From JBHJHK01 sp050330975 (GTDB taxonomy: Bacteria; Pseudomonadota; Gammaproteobacteria; Competibacterales; Competibacteraceae): 11,266 bases of DNA. Of this stretch, positions 1-6,732 are shown piece after piece. The notes beneath the pieces were generated by a model. That model worked only from the letters and a program-made list of their open reading frames with translations. It was not told the origin of the DNA and searched no databases. Both the position numbers and the translations under genes were made by a program. Numbering within the stretch: the stretch's first letter is position 1; each line of letters begins with the position of its first letter. The stretch covers positions 1-11,266 of the forward strand of contig JBHJHK010000510.1 of NCBI GenBank assembly GCA_050330975.1, given 5' to 3'.

Positions 1-386
1 GGGGCGGATGGGGTAATCACCTTGCGTGCGTTAGTGATGAGTGACCTTCGCTGGTCACAGTTTTGGAGCAAGCTCGATCGCTACGGTTTTCCTATCACTC
101 TATAAATCATCATATCAAGGTTGCACCCGGCTGGCTTTGGAAAAGCTGCCGCTGTCGACCACGGCGACAAACGCGGTCATGGCGTGGAAGCGCTCCATGG
201 CGGGCTCATTTTTAAAGAAAACTTAAGAAAGAATTGCCATATCAGGTGATTCTCTACGGATACCTCAATGATTACAGTGGTGGCCATGGTGGATGGGTTC
301 ACCGATCCCTGAGACCGAATCCCGATTCAACCATTGCCGCCGATACCCAGAGGTATGCCACTGTGAGTCAAGCCCAGAGCCAAACC
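1..386. other. Region without a convincing gene, upstream of the glutathione S-transferase
   Basis: I see no protein here with recognisable family features; the short open frames lack credible ribosome binding sites and natural-looking composition. There is a 6-bp inverted repeat, GTGACC (41-46) and GGTCAC (53-58), followed by AGTTTT, which is too short to call a terminator. An A/T-rich patch lies at about 207-233, and a TATAAA hexamer at 101-106 could be a -10 box but has no good -35 partner. A promoter for the downstream gene probably lies in this stretch, but I cannot place it. Confidence 0.5.
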
Positions 387-1001
387 ATGGTACTCCATCG
401 CCACGCCCTGTCGGGTCACTCCCACCGGGTGGAGCTATTCCTCGCCCTGTTGGGCCTTCCTTGTGAATTGGTCGACGTGGACTTGAAGGCCGGTGCCCAC
501 AAGCGTCCGGAGTTCTTGCGCCTCAATCCCTTTGGTCAAGTGCCGGTACTCCAGGACGGCCCCGTGACCTTGAGCGATAGCAATGCCATCTTGGTTTACC
601 TGGCCCGCCGCTACGGCGGCGAGCGCTGGCTGCCCCAAGACCCCGTGGCCGCCGCCGAAGTCCAGCGCTGGCTGTCGGTGGCCGCCGGCCCCCTCCACAA
701 GGGCCCCGCTTCGGCCCGCTTGGTGACGGTATTTGGCGCCAAACTCGACCACGACCAAGCCAAAACCGTCGCCGAGGGGTTGTTCCAGGTCCTCGATGCC
801 CACTTGGCTACGGGGGCTTTTGTGGCGGGTAGCGAGCCCACCATCGCCGACATCGCCCTCTACAGCTACACCGCTCACGCCCCCGAGGGCGGGGTTTCCC
901 TAGAGCCCTTTGGCGCCATTCGCCGTTGGTTGCAGAGCATCGAAGCCCTGCCCGGGTTTGTGCCCATGGCCGCCACCAAGGTGGGCCTGTTGGCCGACTA
1001 A
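387..1001 (+). CDS. Glutathione S-transferase family protein
   Basis: A 204-residue soluble protein with the two-domain layout of cytosolic glutathione S-transferases, which conjugate glutathione to electrophiles or reduce substrates with it. The N-terminal thioredoxin-like half (about residues 1-75) has ALSGHSHRVELFLALLGL, with the serine region that normally activates glutathione. It also has NPFGQVPVLQDG with the cis-proline before VL, and LSDSNAILVYLARRYG, where D-S-N/A contacts glutathione. The all-helical C-terminal half (about 85-200) ends with the usual TIADIALYSY N-cap/hydrophobic staple motif. I chose ATG 387 because it puts about eight residues before SGHS, as is usual in this family, and AGAG lies 7 bases upstream. 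GTG 363, with AGAGG 9 bases upstream, is a real alternative and would add eight residues. The gene is followed after 92 bases by the flavoprotein-ferredoxin fusion on the same strand, suggesting joint expression. Specific substrate unknown. Confidence 0.88.
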   Translation: MVLHRHALSGHSHRVELFLALLGLPCELVDVDLKAGAHKRPEFLRLNPFGQVPVLQDGPVTLSDSNAILVYLARRYGGERWLPQDPVAAAEVQRWLSVAAGPLHKGPASARLVTVFGAKLDHDQAKTVAEGLFQVLDAHLATGAFVAGSEPTIADIALYSYTAHAPEGGVSLEPFGAIRRWLQSIEALPGFVPMAATKVGLLAD

Positions 1002-1009
1002 ACCCCGCC

Positions 1010-1031
1010 CCCGGGCTCCTGGGAGCCCGGG
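1010..1031 (+). repeat. GC-rich hairpin between the GST gene and the flavoprotein gene
   Basis: CCCGGGCTC (1010-1018) and GAGCCCGGG (1023-1031) are perfect 9-bp arms around the 4-base loop CTGG, 8 bases after the GST stop codon. No T-run follows, so it is not a canonical intrinsic terminator. It could protect the 3' end of the GST message or attenuate transcription between the two genes. Confidence 0.6.
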
Positions 1032-1093
1032 ATTGGCATTGAACATTGCCTCGAGCCCTGCACCGGCTCCCGATGGGGCGAAGGAGTCCCGTC

Positions 1094-3217
1094 ATGACCG
1101 CACGACCGATCGACAACTGGAGCCACGACGAGTCGCCGTTCCACGAGGGCGAGCGCGCCCTCCAGCAACGGGCAGGCGTCCTGGAGAAAATGGATCGCCA
1201 GGGCCGGCGAGCCGTCCGTCCCTATCTGCCGGAACAACACCGGGAGTTCTACCGACAACTGCCGTTTTTGCTGGTGGGTACCGTGGACCACCAGGGTCAG
1301 CCCTGGGCGTCCATCGTGACCGGTAGAGTGGGGTTTATCACCTCCCCCGATGACCGCACCCTGGTGGTGAATGCCAGACCTTTACCGGGGGATCCCCTGG
1401 AGGCCAACCTCCAGGTGGGGAGCCCCGTGGGGCTGTTGGGGATCGAATTGGTCACCCGGCGGCGCAACCGGGCCACGGGCACGGTGACAGCCAACGACCC
1501 AGCGGGCTTTACCGTCGCCATCCAGCAGACCTTTGGCAACTGTCCCCAGTACATCCAGGCCCGGGAGGTGATGGAGCGCGGCGCCGCAGCCCCCTCCGCA
1601 CCGGCCATCCAGCGGGCCGCCGCCCTAGACGACGGAGCCAGGGCCATCATCCGTCGGGCCGATACCCTGTTTATCGCCACCGCCCACCGGAGCCAAGACC
1701 CCACCGACCAACGCCGCTCGGGGGCCGACGTCAGCCACCGGGGGGGCAACCCGGGGTTTGTCCGCATCGACGACGACCGCACCTTGACCCTGCCGGATTT
1801 CGTCGGCAACTTTCACTTCAACACCTTTGGCAACCTGGCCCTCGACCCCCGAGCCGGGCTTTTGTGGGTGGATTTCAACAGCGGAGATCTTTTACACCTG
1901 GCGGGCAAAGGAGAAGTGATCTGGGAGGGGGAAGAGCTCAAAGCCTTTGCCGGAGCCGAGCGCTTGCTGCGGTTTCACATCGAACAGGTGATTCGGGTGG
2001 CCGAGGTGTTGCCCCTTCGCTTTTCCGAACCCGAGTTTTCCCCCATCCTGGCCCGCACCGGCTCGTGGGAGCGCGCCGCCCAAACCCTCCAGGCGGCCAA
2101 AGACCGCAATCGCCATCGGCCGTTGCGGTTAGTGGAAGCGGTGGACGAAAGCGCCGAGATCCGCTCTTTGTACCTAGAAGCCGCCGACGGTGGCGGGTTG
2201 GCCCCCTACCAGCCGGGGCAGTTTCTCCCCATCCAACTCCAGGGCCCCGGCGGCGAGGCCATCAAACGCACCTATACCCTTTCCGACGCCCCCAACGGTC
2301 GCTACTACCGGCTGAGCGTCAAACGGGAAGCCAAGGGCGTGGCCTCGAATATCCTCCACCGACTGATGCCGGGGGATACCCTAGAGGCCATGGCCCCCCG
2401 GGGGGGATTTGTGTTTGAGGAGGGCAACGATCGGCCGGTGGTGATGATCTCCGCCGGGGTGGGGATCACCCCTGTGGTGGCCATGCTCAACAGTTTGCTG
2501 GTCAACGAGGGCCGCAGCCGCCACCATCGCCCCATTTACTTTATCCACGGCGCCCGCAACGGCGCTGTCCAGGCCTTTGGCGAGGCCTTGCGCCACAAAG
2601 CAGCCCTCCACGGCAACCTCACCCTCCACGTCCGCTACAGCCAACCCGGACCCGAGGATGAACTGGGGCGCACCCACCACAGCGAGGGCTACATCGACAA
2701 GGGGCTGTTGCAGCAGCTGTTGCCTTTGGACGACTACGATGTGTACCTATGTGGTCCCCAAGGGTTTATGCAAGCGGTCTACGACACCCTGGGGGAGCTG
2801 GGGGTCAGAGACGAACGCATCCGCTTTGAGGCCTTTGGCCCGGCCTCGGTAAAGCGCCGCCGGTTACCGGCAACCCCAGGGGGAGAGCCGGCGGTGGTGC
2901 CACCGGGTGCAAGCCTCGAGGCAGACGAAGCGGTGGAGGTGGTATTCGCCCGCTCCAACAAAACCGCCCGCTGGCGCCCCGCCGACGGCACTTTATTGGA
3001 GTTGGCCGAGGCCCAAGGCCTGGAGCCCGCCTACAGCTGCCGCAGTGGGATGTGTGGTACCTGTGCGGTGAAGGTCACGGCGGGGGCGGTGGACTACACC
3101 GAAACCCCGACGGCCGACAAGGGCCATGATGAAGCGTTGATCTGCTGTGCCGTACCCCGCCCCGGTCCTCACTTGGAGGATAGCCTCGACCGGGTGGGGG
3201 TAACCTTGGATCTCTAG
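1094..3217 (+). CDS. Fusion protein: PNPOx-like split barrel, ferredoxin reductase (FAD/NAD) and [2Fe-2S] ferredoxin domains
   Basis: A 707-residue predicted cytoplasmic electron-transfer protein. Residues about 55-300 resemble the FMN-binding split barrel of the pyridoxamine 5'-phosphate oxidase superfamily (LLVGTVDHQGQPWASIVTG; later LPDFVGNFHFNTFGNL). Residues about 343-585 are a ferredoxin-NADP reductase module: KRTYTLSDAP (391-400) matches the RxYS-type FAD motif, ISAGVGITP (452-460) the nucleotide-binding glycine motif, and YLCGPQGFM (551-559) the C-terminal NAD(P) motif. Residues about 612-707 are a plant-type ferredoxin with C649-x4-C654-x2-C657 and C684 as probable cluster ligands. 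Electrons plausibly pass from NAD(P)H through FAD to the iron-sulfur cluster and on to the barrel domain or a partner. ATG 1094 is preceded by AAGGAG with 7 bases of spacing, so I prefer it to an upstream in-frame start. The neighbouring GST suggests a detoxification or redox role; the substrate cannot be told. Domain identity is confident, biological role is not. Confidence 0.9.
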   Translation: MTARPIDNWSHDESPFHEGERALQQRAGVLEKMDRQGRRAVRPYLPEQHREFYRQLPFLLVGTVDHQGQPWASIVTGRVGFITSPDDRTLVVNARPLPGDPLEANLQVGSPVGLLGIELVTRRRNRATGTVTANDPAGFTVAIQQTFGNCPQYIQAREVMERGAAAPSAPAIQRAAALDDGARAIIRRADTLFIATAHRSQDPTDQRRSGADVSHRGGNPGFVRIDDDRTLTLPDFVGNFHFNTFGNLALDPRAGLLWVDFNSGDLLHLAGKGEVIWEGEELKAFAGAERLLRFHIEQVIRVAEVLPLRFSEPEFSPILARTGSWERAAQTLQAAKDRNRHRPLRLVEAVDESAEIRSLYLEAADGGGLAPYQPGQFLPIQLQGPGGEAIKRTYTLSDAPNGRYYRLSVKREAKGVASNILHRLMPGDTLEAMAPRGGFVFEEGNDRPVVMISAGVGITPVVAMLNSLLVNEGRSRHHRPIYFIHGARNGAVQAFGEALRHKAALHGNLTLHVRYSQPGPEDELGRTHHSEGYIDKGLLQQLLPLDDYDVYLCGPQGFMQAVYDTLGELGVRDERIRFEAFGPASVKRRRLPATPGGEPAVVPPGASLEADEAVEVVFARSNKTARWRPADGTLLELAEAQGLEPAYSCRSGMCGTCAVKVTAGAVDYTETPTADKGHDEALICCAVPRPGPHLEDSLDRVGVTLDL

Positions 3218-3244
3218 TAATCTAGGGCGGAATTGGCGGTGGGG

Positions 3245-3263
3245 GGGGTGGTATAACCACCCC
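3245..3263. repeat. Short perfect inverted repeat upstream of the S1-like gene
   Basis: GGGGTGGT (3245-3252) and ACCACCCC (3256-3263) flank the 3-base centre ATA, 27 bases after the flavoprotein stop codon. It could be the stem of a weak terminator for the upstream gene (no T-run follows) or an operator for the gene starting at 3341. The sequence alone does not separate these. Confidence 0.45.
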
Positions 3264-3340
3264 GGGGCTCGGATAGGGCCAACGGAGTGTCCCGACAGTG
3301 CTTCCACCCCACAATCCGGCACAGCGAGAGGAGTGTGGCT

Positions 3341-3835
3341 TTGGCAGACGAGCCCATCAAGGCGGTCATCGAAGACAAATTCGACCTGGGTTACCAACTC
3401 AAGCTGGCGGATGGTTCAACGGCCCAGCTGCGGGTCCCGGAGATGAAAGGCAGTACCCTCAAACACCACATCGCCTCCAGCGAAGAAAAGCTCTTTGGCA
3501 CGACCATCGCCGTCTATCTCCTGGGCGGTTCTGGCAAAACCCCAGCGGTGAGCCAGTTCTCCCAGCCGGAGCGGGCGGCAAAGCGAGCGGCGCAGGACCT
3601 CAAGGGTGCTGCCCTGGCGGCGTGTCAACCGGGTCAGAGGTACCGCGTCAGAATCACCCGGGACTATGAGTGGGGCTACCCCTGCGAACAAGTCGACGGC
3701 CACCTCGAAGCCGTCATACCAAAACCCGCCCCCAAGCTCAAAGTCGGTGAAGTGCTCGAGGCGGAAGTCCAACAGGTCTTTCCAGATGGGGTGCCCTTCT
3801 TGGCTGTGCAGCGAGGGTCAAGATCAGACCAGTAG
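3341..3835 (+). CDS. Small protein with S1/OB-fold-like segments, function unknown
   Basis: A 164-residue hypothetical soluble protein; no signal peptide or membrane segment is visible. I see up to three segments that read like S1-type OB-fold strands. They are residues about 8-35 (VIEDKFDLGYQLKLADGSTA), about 97-127 (PGQRYRVRITRDYEWGYPCE) and about 132-160 (LKVGEVLEAEVQQVFPDG). S1-type folds usually bind RNA, so an RNA- or ribosome-associated role is possible, but this is a weak fold-level resemblance rather than a family match. A basic, alanine-rich helix-like stretch (about 76-95) separates the first and second segments. I chose the TTG at 3341 because AGGAG (3329-3333) sits 7 bases before it; GTG 3335 is too close to that site and GTG 3287 would add an unlikely extension. 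It is flanked by the flavoprotein and the DUF502 gene on the same strand, without overlaps. Confidence 0.72.
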   Translation: MADEPIKAVIEDKFDLGYQLKLADGSTAQLRVPEMKGSTLKHHIASSEEKLFGTTIAVYLLGGSGKTPAVSQFSQPERAAKRAAQDLKGAALAACQPGQRYRVRITRDYEWGYPCEQVDGHLEAVIPKPAPKLKVGEVLEAEVQQVFPDGVPFLAVQRGSRSDQ

Positions 3836-3924
3836 GGCTCAACTCGAGAATTTTCTCCATGGCTCTCCCGTAGAGAGAAAGCCGTTGATCGCGCCACAAC
3901 CTCACCTTGCCCAGGAGTTCATCG

Positions 3925-4638
3925 ATGAACAGCACCGCCAAAAAGAAGCCCAGTTTCACGAGTAGCCTCATCACCACCTTTATCGCCGGCTTTTTAGCGG
4001 CCTTGCCCCTGGTACTCACCGTGGCGGTATTGCTGTGGTTGGTGGACCTCATCCAACACTACTTGGGTCCCAGCAGTACCTTTGGTCAGCTGTTGCGCTC
4101 CATTGGTTGGCAGTTTGCCGTCACTGAAGCGGGCGCCTATGTGATCGGAGCGATTTCGATGATAGCGGCCATCTACTTCCTGGGTATCGTTGTCGAAGCC
4201 GGCATGAAAAGCCAATGGAACAACTTGGTGGATGGTATTATGAATCGATTGCCGCCGGTGAGGGGCATCTACCATACTCTCAAAAAATTGATGAATATGT
4301 TCGATGCCAAAGAGCAATCGGACATGAAAAACATGGGTACGGTGATGTGCTATTTCGGCGGCAAAGGTGGCACCGCCGTCTTGGCCCTCATGCCCAGCTC
4401 CAAGCGCATCAATCTCGAGGGAATCGATTACTACGGGGTGTTGATCCCCACGGCTCCCGTTCCCTTTGGCGGCGCCATCCTCTACGTACCCGTCGATTGG
4501 GTGGAGCCGGTGGATATGGCCTTTGACGACTTGGTCAACGTCTACATGTCCATGGGCGCCACCTCGGCGGCCAGCCTAAACTCCACCGTCACCCCCGCGG
4601 CAAAGGCCCGGGTGCTGGGGGAAAATCCCCCGGCTTGA
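3925..4638 (+). CDS. DUF502 family membrane protein
   Basis: A 237-residue inner-membrane protein of the DUF502 family, whose function is not established. Two membrane segments are visible near the N-terminus, about residues 14-42 (a long hydrophobic run ending LWLVDLIQHYLG) and about 68-90 (GAYVIGAISMIAAIYFLGIV). A mostly polar C-terminal domain follows and probably faces one side of the membrane. Family-type conserved pieces are LPPVRGIYHTLKKL (109-122) and IPTAPVPFGGAILYVP (174-189), the latter corresponding to the proline/glycine-rich loop typical of the family. The length is normal for DUF502. ATG 3925 has AGGAG at 3913-3917, 7 bases upstream; the slightly longer frame start at 3907 is less likely. 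It converges with tmpB on the opposite strand, leaving only 21 bases between the stop codons. No functional link to the neighbours is evident. Confidence 0.88.
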   Translation: MNSTAKKKPSFTSSLITTFIAGFLAALPLVLTVAVLLWLVDLIQHYLGPSSTFGQLLRSIGWQFAVTEAGAYVIGAISMIAAIYFLGIVVEAGMKSQWNNLVDGIMNRLPPVRGIYHTLKKLMNMFDAKEQSDMKNMGTVMCYFGGKGGTAVLALMPSSKRINLEGIDYYGVLIPTAPVPFGGAILYVPVDWVEPVDMAFDDLVNVYMSMGATSAASLNSTVTPAAKARVLGENPPA

Positions 4639-4659
4639 GAGCTTCTTGGGGGACAGGCC

Positions 4660-5271
4660 TCAAGGGGTATTTGAAGGCGTGGGCAACCCTTTGACAGCCC
4701 CCGGCTGTAGCACCGCCGGATCGTAGGCCTTGCGGGCGAAGACCTGGCGCACCAGGGGGGCAAAGCTGTCGAGGGGGTCGCTTTGGTAGTGGGGATCAAA
4801 TGACGTTTGATCCCAGCGCTCGCAAAAGTCCACACAGCTGGGGTAGTAGAGGTTATCTCGATGGCGCTGGCGTTGTTCGGGATCCCAGCCGTAGTGGTGG
4901 GCGTAGTACACCATCTGAAACAGCCCGTGGTGCTCCACCACCCAGGTGCACTCTTCCCGGACAAAGGGCCTGAGGATCTCGGCGGCAAAGCGGTCGTGGT
5001 TTTGGGGCGCCAAGCCATCGCCGATGTCGTGGAGCAATGCCGCGACAATCCAATCGACGTCGGCGGCGTCGCGCCGGGCCCGGGTGGCCGCCTGGAGGGC
5101 GTGTTCCAAGCGGCTGATTTGGTAGCCCGCCAGGGTTTCCTCGTCCTGGCGGGCCAGCTCCCGCAGCAGCCGATCCGCTGTACCGGCCTCGTGGACCTCG
5201 GCGTTGCGCTCCAGTAACTGGTAGTCCTCGCGGGTTCCGTCTTTCATCTGGGTAAAGCTGACGCGGTTCAT
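4660..5271 (-). CDS. tmpB: HD-domain mixed-valent diiron oxygenase, TmpB-like
   Basis: A 203-residue soluble protein of the HD-domain oxygenase group that includes PhnZ and myo-inositol oxygenase. TmpB cleaves the C-P bond of 1-hydroxy-2-(trimethylamino)ethylphosphonate with O2, giving phosphate and glycine betaine. Visible motifs are YQISRLEHALQAA (50-62, with H57), ALLHDIGDG (78-86, with H81-D82), NHDRFAAEIL (91-100, with H92), VVEHHGLFQ (111-119, with H114/H115) and CERWDQTSFDP (150-160, with D154). H57, H81, D82, H92, H115 and D154 are my candidates for the six diiron ligands, from comparison with the PhnZ pattern. The spacing between HD and the next His is shorter than I recall for PhnZ. 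The gene follows the TauD-like oxygenase by 40 bases on the same strand, the arrangement expected for tmpA-tmpB, and this context drives the specific call. The ribosome binding site is weak (GTGGA). It could instead be an HD hydrolase or act on a related phosphonate. Confidence 0.78.
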   Translation of the reverse strand: MNRVSFTQMKDGTREDYQLLERNAEVHEAGTADRLLRELARQDEETLAGYQISRLEHALQAATRARRDAADVDWIVAALLHDIGDGLAPQNHDRFAAEILRPFVREECTWVVEHHGLFQMVYYAHHYGWDPEQRQRHRDNLYYPSCVDFCERWDQTSFDPHYQSDPLDSFAPLVRQVFARKAYDPAVLQPGAVKGLPTPSNTP

Positions 5272-5311
5272 AGGCTATTCCACAGGGGTTTCCAAGGAGG
5301 AGTGAAGAACA

Positions 5312-6442
5312 TTATCCCCGGGTCAACACCCGGTACAAACTGCGGGGGCCGTCGCGGTCGATGTAGCACCCCTGGAGGTGGCGATGCCCCGTGCGGGGGT
5401 CAAAGGCGGTGCGGCCGTGGAGCAACCGGACGTTGTCGAACATCAGCAACTCCCCGGGGTCGAGCTTGAAGCACAGCTCAAAGGTGGGGTCGGTGAGGAG
5501 CTGCCCCAGGCGCTGGCGGGCCCGGTGGAAGTGCTGGCGCTGGTCGCGGCTGGCAAGGCGCGGCAGGGCATCCAGCCGCGGACTATAGTGGATCCCCACC
5601 ACCTGGCCGGTGACGTCCCGCTGGATCAACGGCCGCCATTCCAACAGATATTGGTCCCGATCGATAAACCGAAACCGCACTGGCGTCTCGGCCAGCAGTT
5701 CAAATCCCGCGGGGTCTTCGGCGGCCAAGGCTTGGGCCGCCGCCAGGCCGTCGGCCAGGGTCGACAGCCCCCCTTCGGCTTGGTTGACCAGACAGTGCAA
5801 CAGCTGAATACCCGGCACGGGCTCCCGGTAGGGGTTGTCGGTGTGGGGGCCCAGGGCCACGGCCCGGTAGGCCAAGTCGTTGCCATCGGCCCGGGAGTAA
5901 ACTTCGAACAGTTGGCCGAAGTTGGTCTCGCGGACGTTGCCAAACCGCCGGGCCAGTTCCAGGATGGTTTGGGGCTCGGGGGTCGTATCGCCGATCACCA
6001 CAAACCCCCAGCGCAAAAAGTGCTCGACACAGGTGCCCAGCGCCTCGGGCGACGCCAGGTCTGGCCAGGCAAAGCGAAACCCGGCTTCTGGGGTCGACCA
6101 ATGGGCGACGCGCCAGGGCTCGGGGGTCGGACAACCGTCGCCGCCGGCCGCATCGAACAACAGTTCAGCGACGGCGTAGCGACCGCCATAGCCATCGCTG
6201 AAGGCCAGCCACAGGGTATCTGGGTCCTCCCAATGGGCCGCCGTCAGGGCCAGGTTGGCGGGTAGCTGGTGGGGATCGAACAGGCGCTGGCGGGTACGAG
6301 GGTCTAGATGGTCGGGATCTTGGCAGTGCTCCCGCAGCCACAGCGGGTCGAGCTCCACGGCGGTTTCGGCGTCGGTGGCGGCGTACCAAAGGCCCAGGGG
6401 TTGGGACTCCAAGCGCAAGCGACCAGGGGAAGTGGGAGTCAT
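5312..6442 (-). CDS. tmpA: Fe(II)/2-oxoglutarate dioxygenase of the TauD/gamma-butyrobetaine hydroxylase family, TmpA-like
   Basis: A 376-residue soluble enzyme. Residues about 5-95 form the small N-terminal domain seen in gamma-butyrobetaine and trimethyllysine hydroxylases, with LDPLWLREHCQDPDHLDP (31-48). Only C40 is obvious there, so the zinc-cysteine cluster of the human enzyme looks reduced. Residues about 115-370 are the TauD-type double-stranded beta-helix. Iron ligands are H200-x-D202 (GPHTDNPY) and H342 (NVRLLHGRTAF); R354 is the probable 2-oxoglutarate carboxylate ligand. TmpA hydroxylates 2-trimethylaminoethylphosphonate at C1, and its quaternary ammonium group is the feature shared with gamma-butyrobetaine. 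The immediately following HD oxygenase gene favours TmpA over carnitine biosynthesis, since TmpB uses this product. ATG 6442 fits the normal family start, although the nearest GGAG lies about 12 bases upstream. An inverted repeat 20 bases upstream may control the pair. The alternative is a true gamma-butyrobetaine hydroxylase. Confidence 0.8.
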   Translation of the reverse strand: MTPTSPGRLRLESQPLGLWYAATDAETAVELDPLWLREHCQDPDHLDPRTRQRLFDPHQLPANLALTAAHWEDPDTLWLAFSDGYGGRYAVAELLFDAAGGDGCPTPEPWRVAHWSTPEAGFRFAWPDLASPEALGTCVEHFLRWGFVVIGDTTPEPQTILELARRFGNVRETNFGQLFEVYSRADGNDLAYRAVALGPHTDNPYREPVPGIQLLHCLVNQAEGGLSTLADGLAAAQALAAEDPAGFELLAETPVRFRFIDRDQYLLEWRPLIQRDVTGQVVGIHYSPRLDALPRLASRDQRQHFHRARQRLGQLLTDPTFELCFKLDPGELLMFDNVRLLHGRTAFDPRTGHRHLQGCYIDRDGPRSLYRVLTRG

Positions 6443-6462
6443 GGGAGACGATGGCTCCGGTA

Positions 6463-6501
6463 GGTGGGTTTAAAGGTGATGTGGCCGCATTTTAACCCAC
6501 C
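6463..6501. promoter_or_regulatory. Imperfect inverted repeat in the tmpA promoter region, possible operator
   Basis: GGTGGGTT (6463-6470) pairs with AACCCACC (6494-6501). After one T-T mismatch, AAA (6472-6474) pairs with TTT (6490-6492), leaving a 15-base centre. It lies 20-59 bases upstream of the tmpA start codon. On the minus strand TAAAAT (6494 to 6489) could be a -10 box, although I see no good -35 box, so a protein bound here would overlap the core promoter. AACCCAC occurs again at 6531-6537. The regulator is not encoded in this window. Confidence 0.45.
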
Positions 6502-6657
6502 GTCCTCCCCCGGAAAGTCGCTAGTTGGTGAACCCACACGGCGTTCTCACCGGGGACTGGCGATTCCTGTGTCTACGTCAACACACTGAATTTTATAGCC
6601 CTTTCGCTTTCAGAGAGGAAGCCCCCTGACGCCCACCGCCCCCCGGAGGACCTTCCC

Positions 6658-6732
6658 GTGCACCGACAGCTCGTTTGGTCATTACCCCTGTTGCTCTTGT
6701 CTGCCCTGTTGGTCCCGGTCCCGTGGTCATGA
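6658..6732 (+). pseudogene. Remnant 5' end of an exported protein gene (signal-peptide-like, 24 codons)
   Basis: GTG 6658 is preceded by GGAGGA (6645-6650) with 7 bases of spacing, one of the best ribosome binding sites in the window. The product begins MHRQLVWSLPLLLLSALL, a basic start followed by a leucine-rich core typical of a signal peptide or membrane anchor, and stops after VPVPWS. Its TGA (6730-6732) overlaps the ATG (6729) of the RND fragment. RND pumps are usually encoded just after their periplasmic adaptor (HlyD/MFP) protein, so the simplest reading is the beginning of an adaptor gene whose body has been deleted. A periplasmic binding-protein signal peptide, related to the downstream transporter, is the alternative. 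A functional leader peptide cannot be excluded. Confidence 0.5.

Noticed and set aside
41..226. A 61-codon GTG-initiated frame near the window start
   Set aside because: No Shine-Dalgarno sequence, no family resemblance and an unnatural-looking composition; treated as non-coding.
234..386. N-terminal extension of the GST from a TTG at 234
   Set aside because: The extra 51 residues are not part of the GST fold, and ATG 387 or GTG 363 fit the family start.
3863..3877. CTCTC-CCGTA-GAGAG mini-hairpin upstream of the DUF502 gene
   Set aside because: A 5-bp stem is expected by chance, and no T-run or known riboswitch feature accompanies it.
4626..4653. TCCCCC and GGGGGA arms at the convergent end of the DUF502 gene and tmpB
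   Set aside because: Only six pairs with a 16-base loop and no T-run; too weak to call a bidirectional terminator.
5378..6265. A long 295-residue open frame on the plus strand
   Set aside because: It lies entirely antisense to tmpA, has Gly/Gln-rich low-similarity content and lacks a good ribosome binding site; it is a by-product of GC-rich coding on the other strand.
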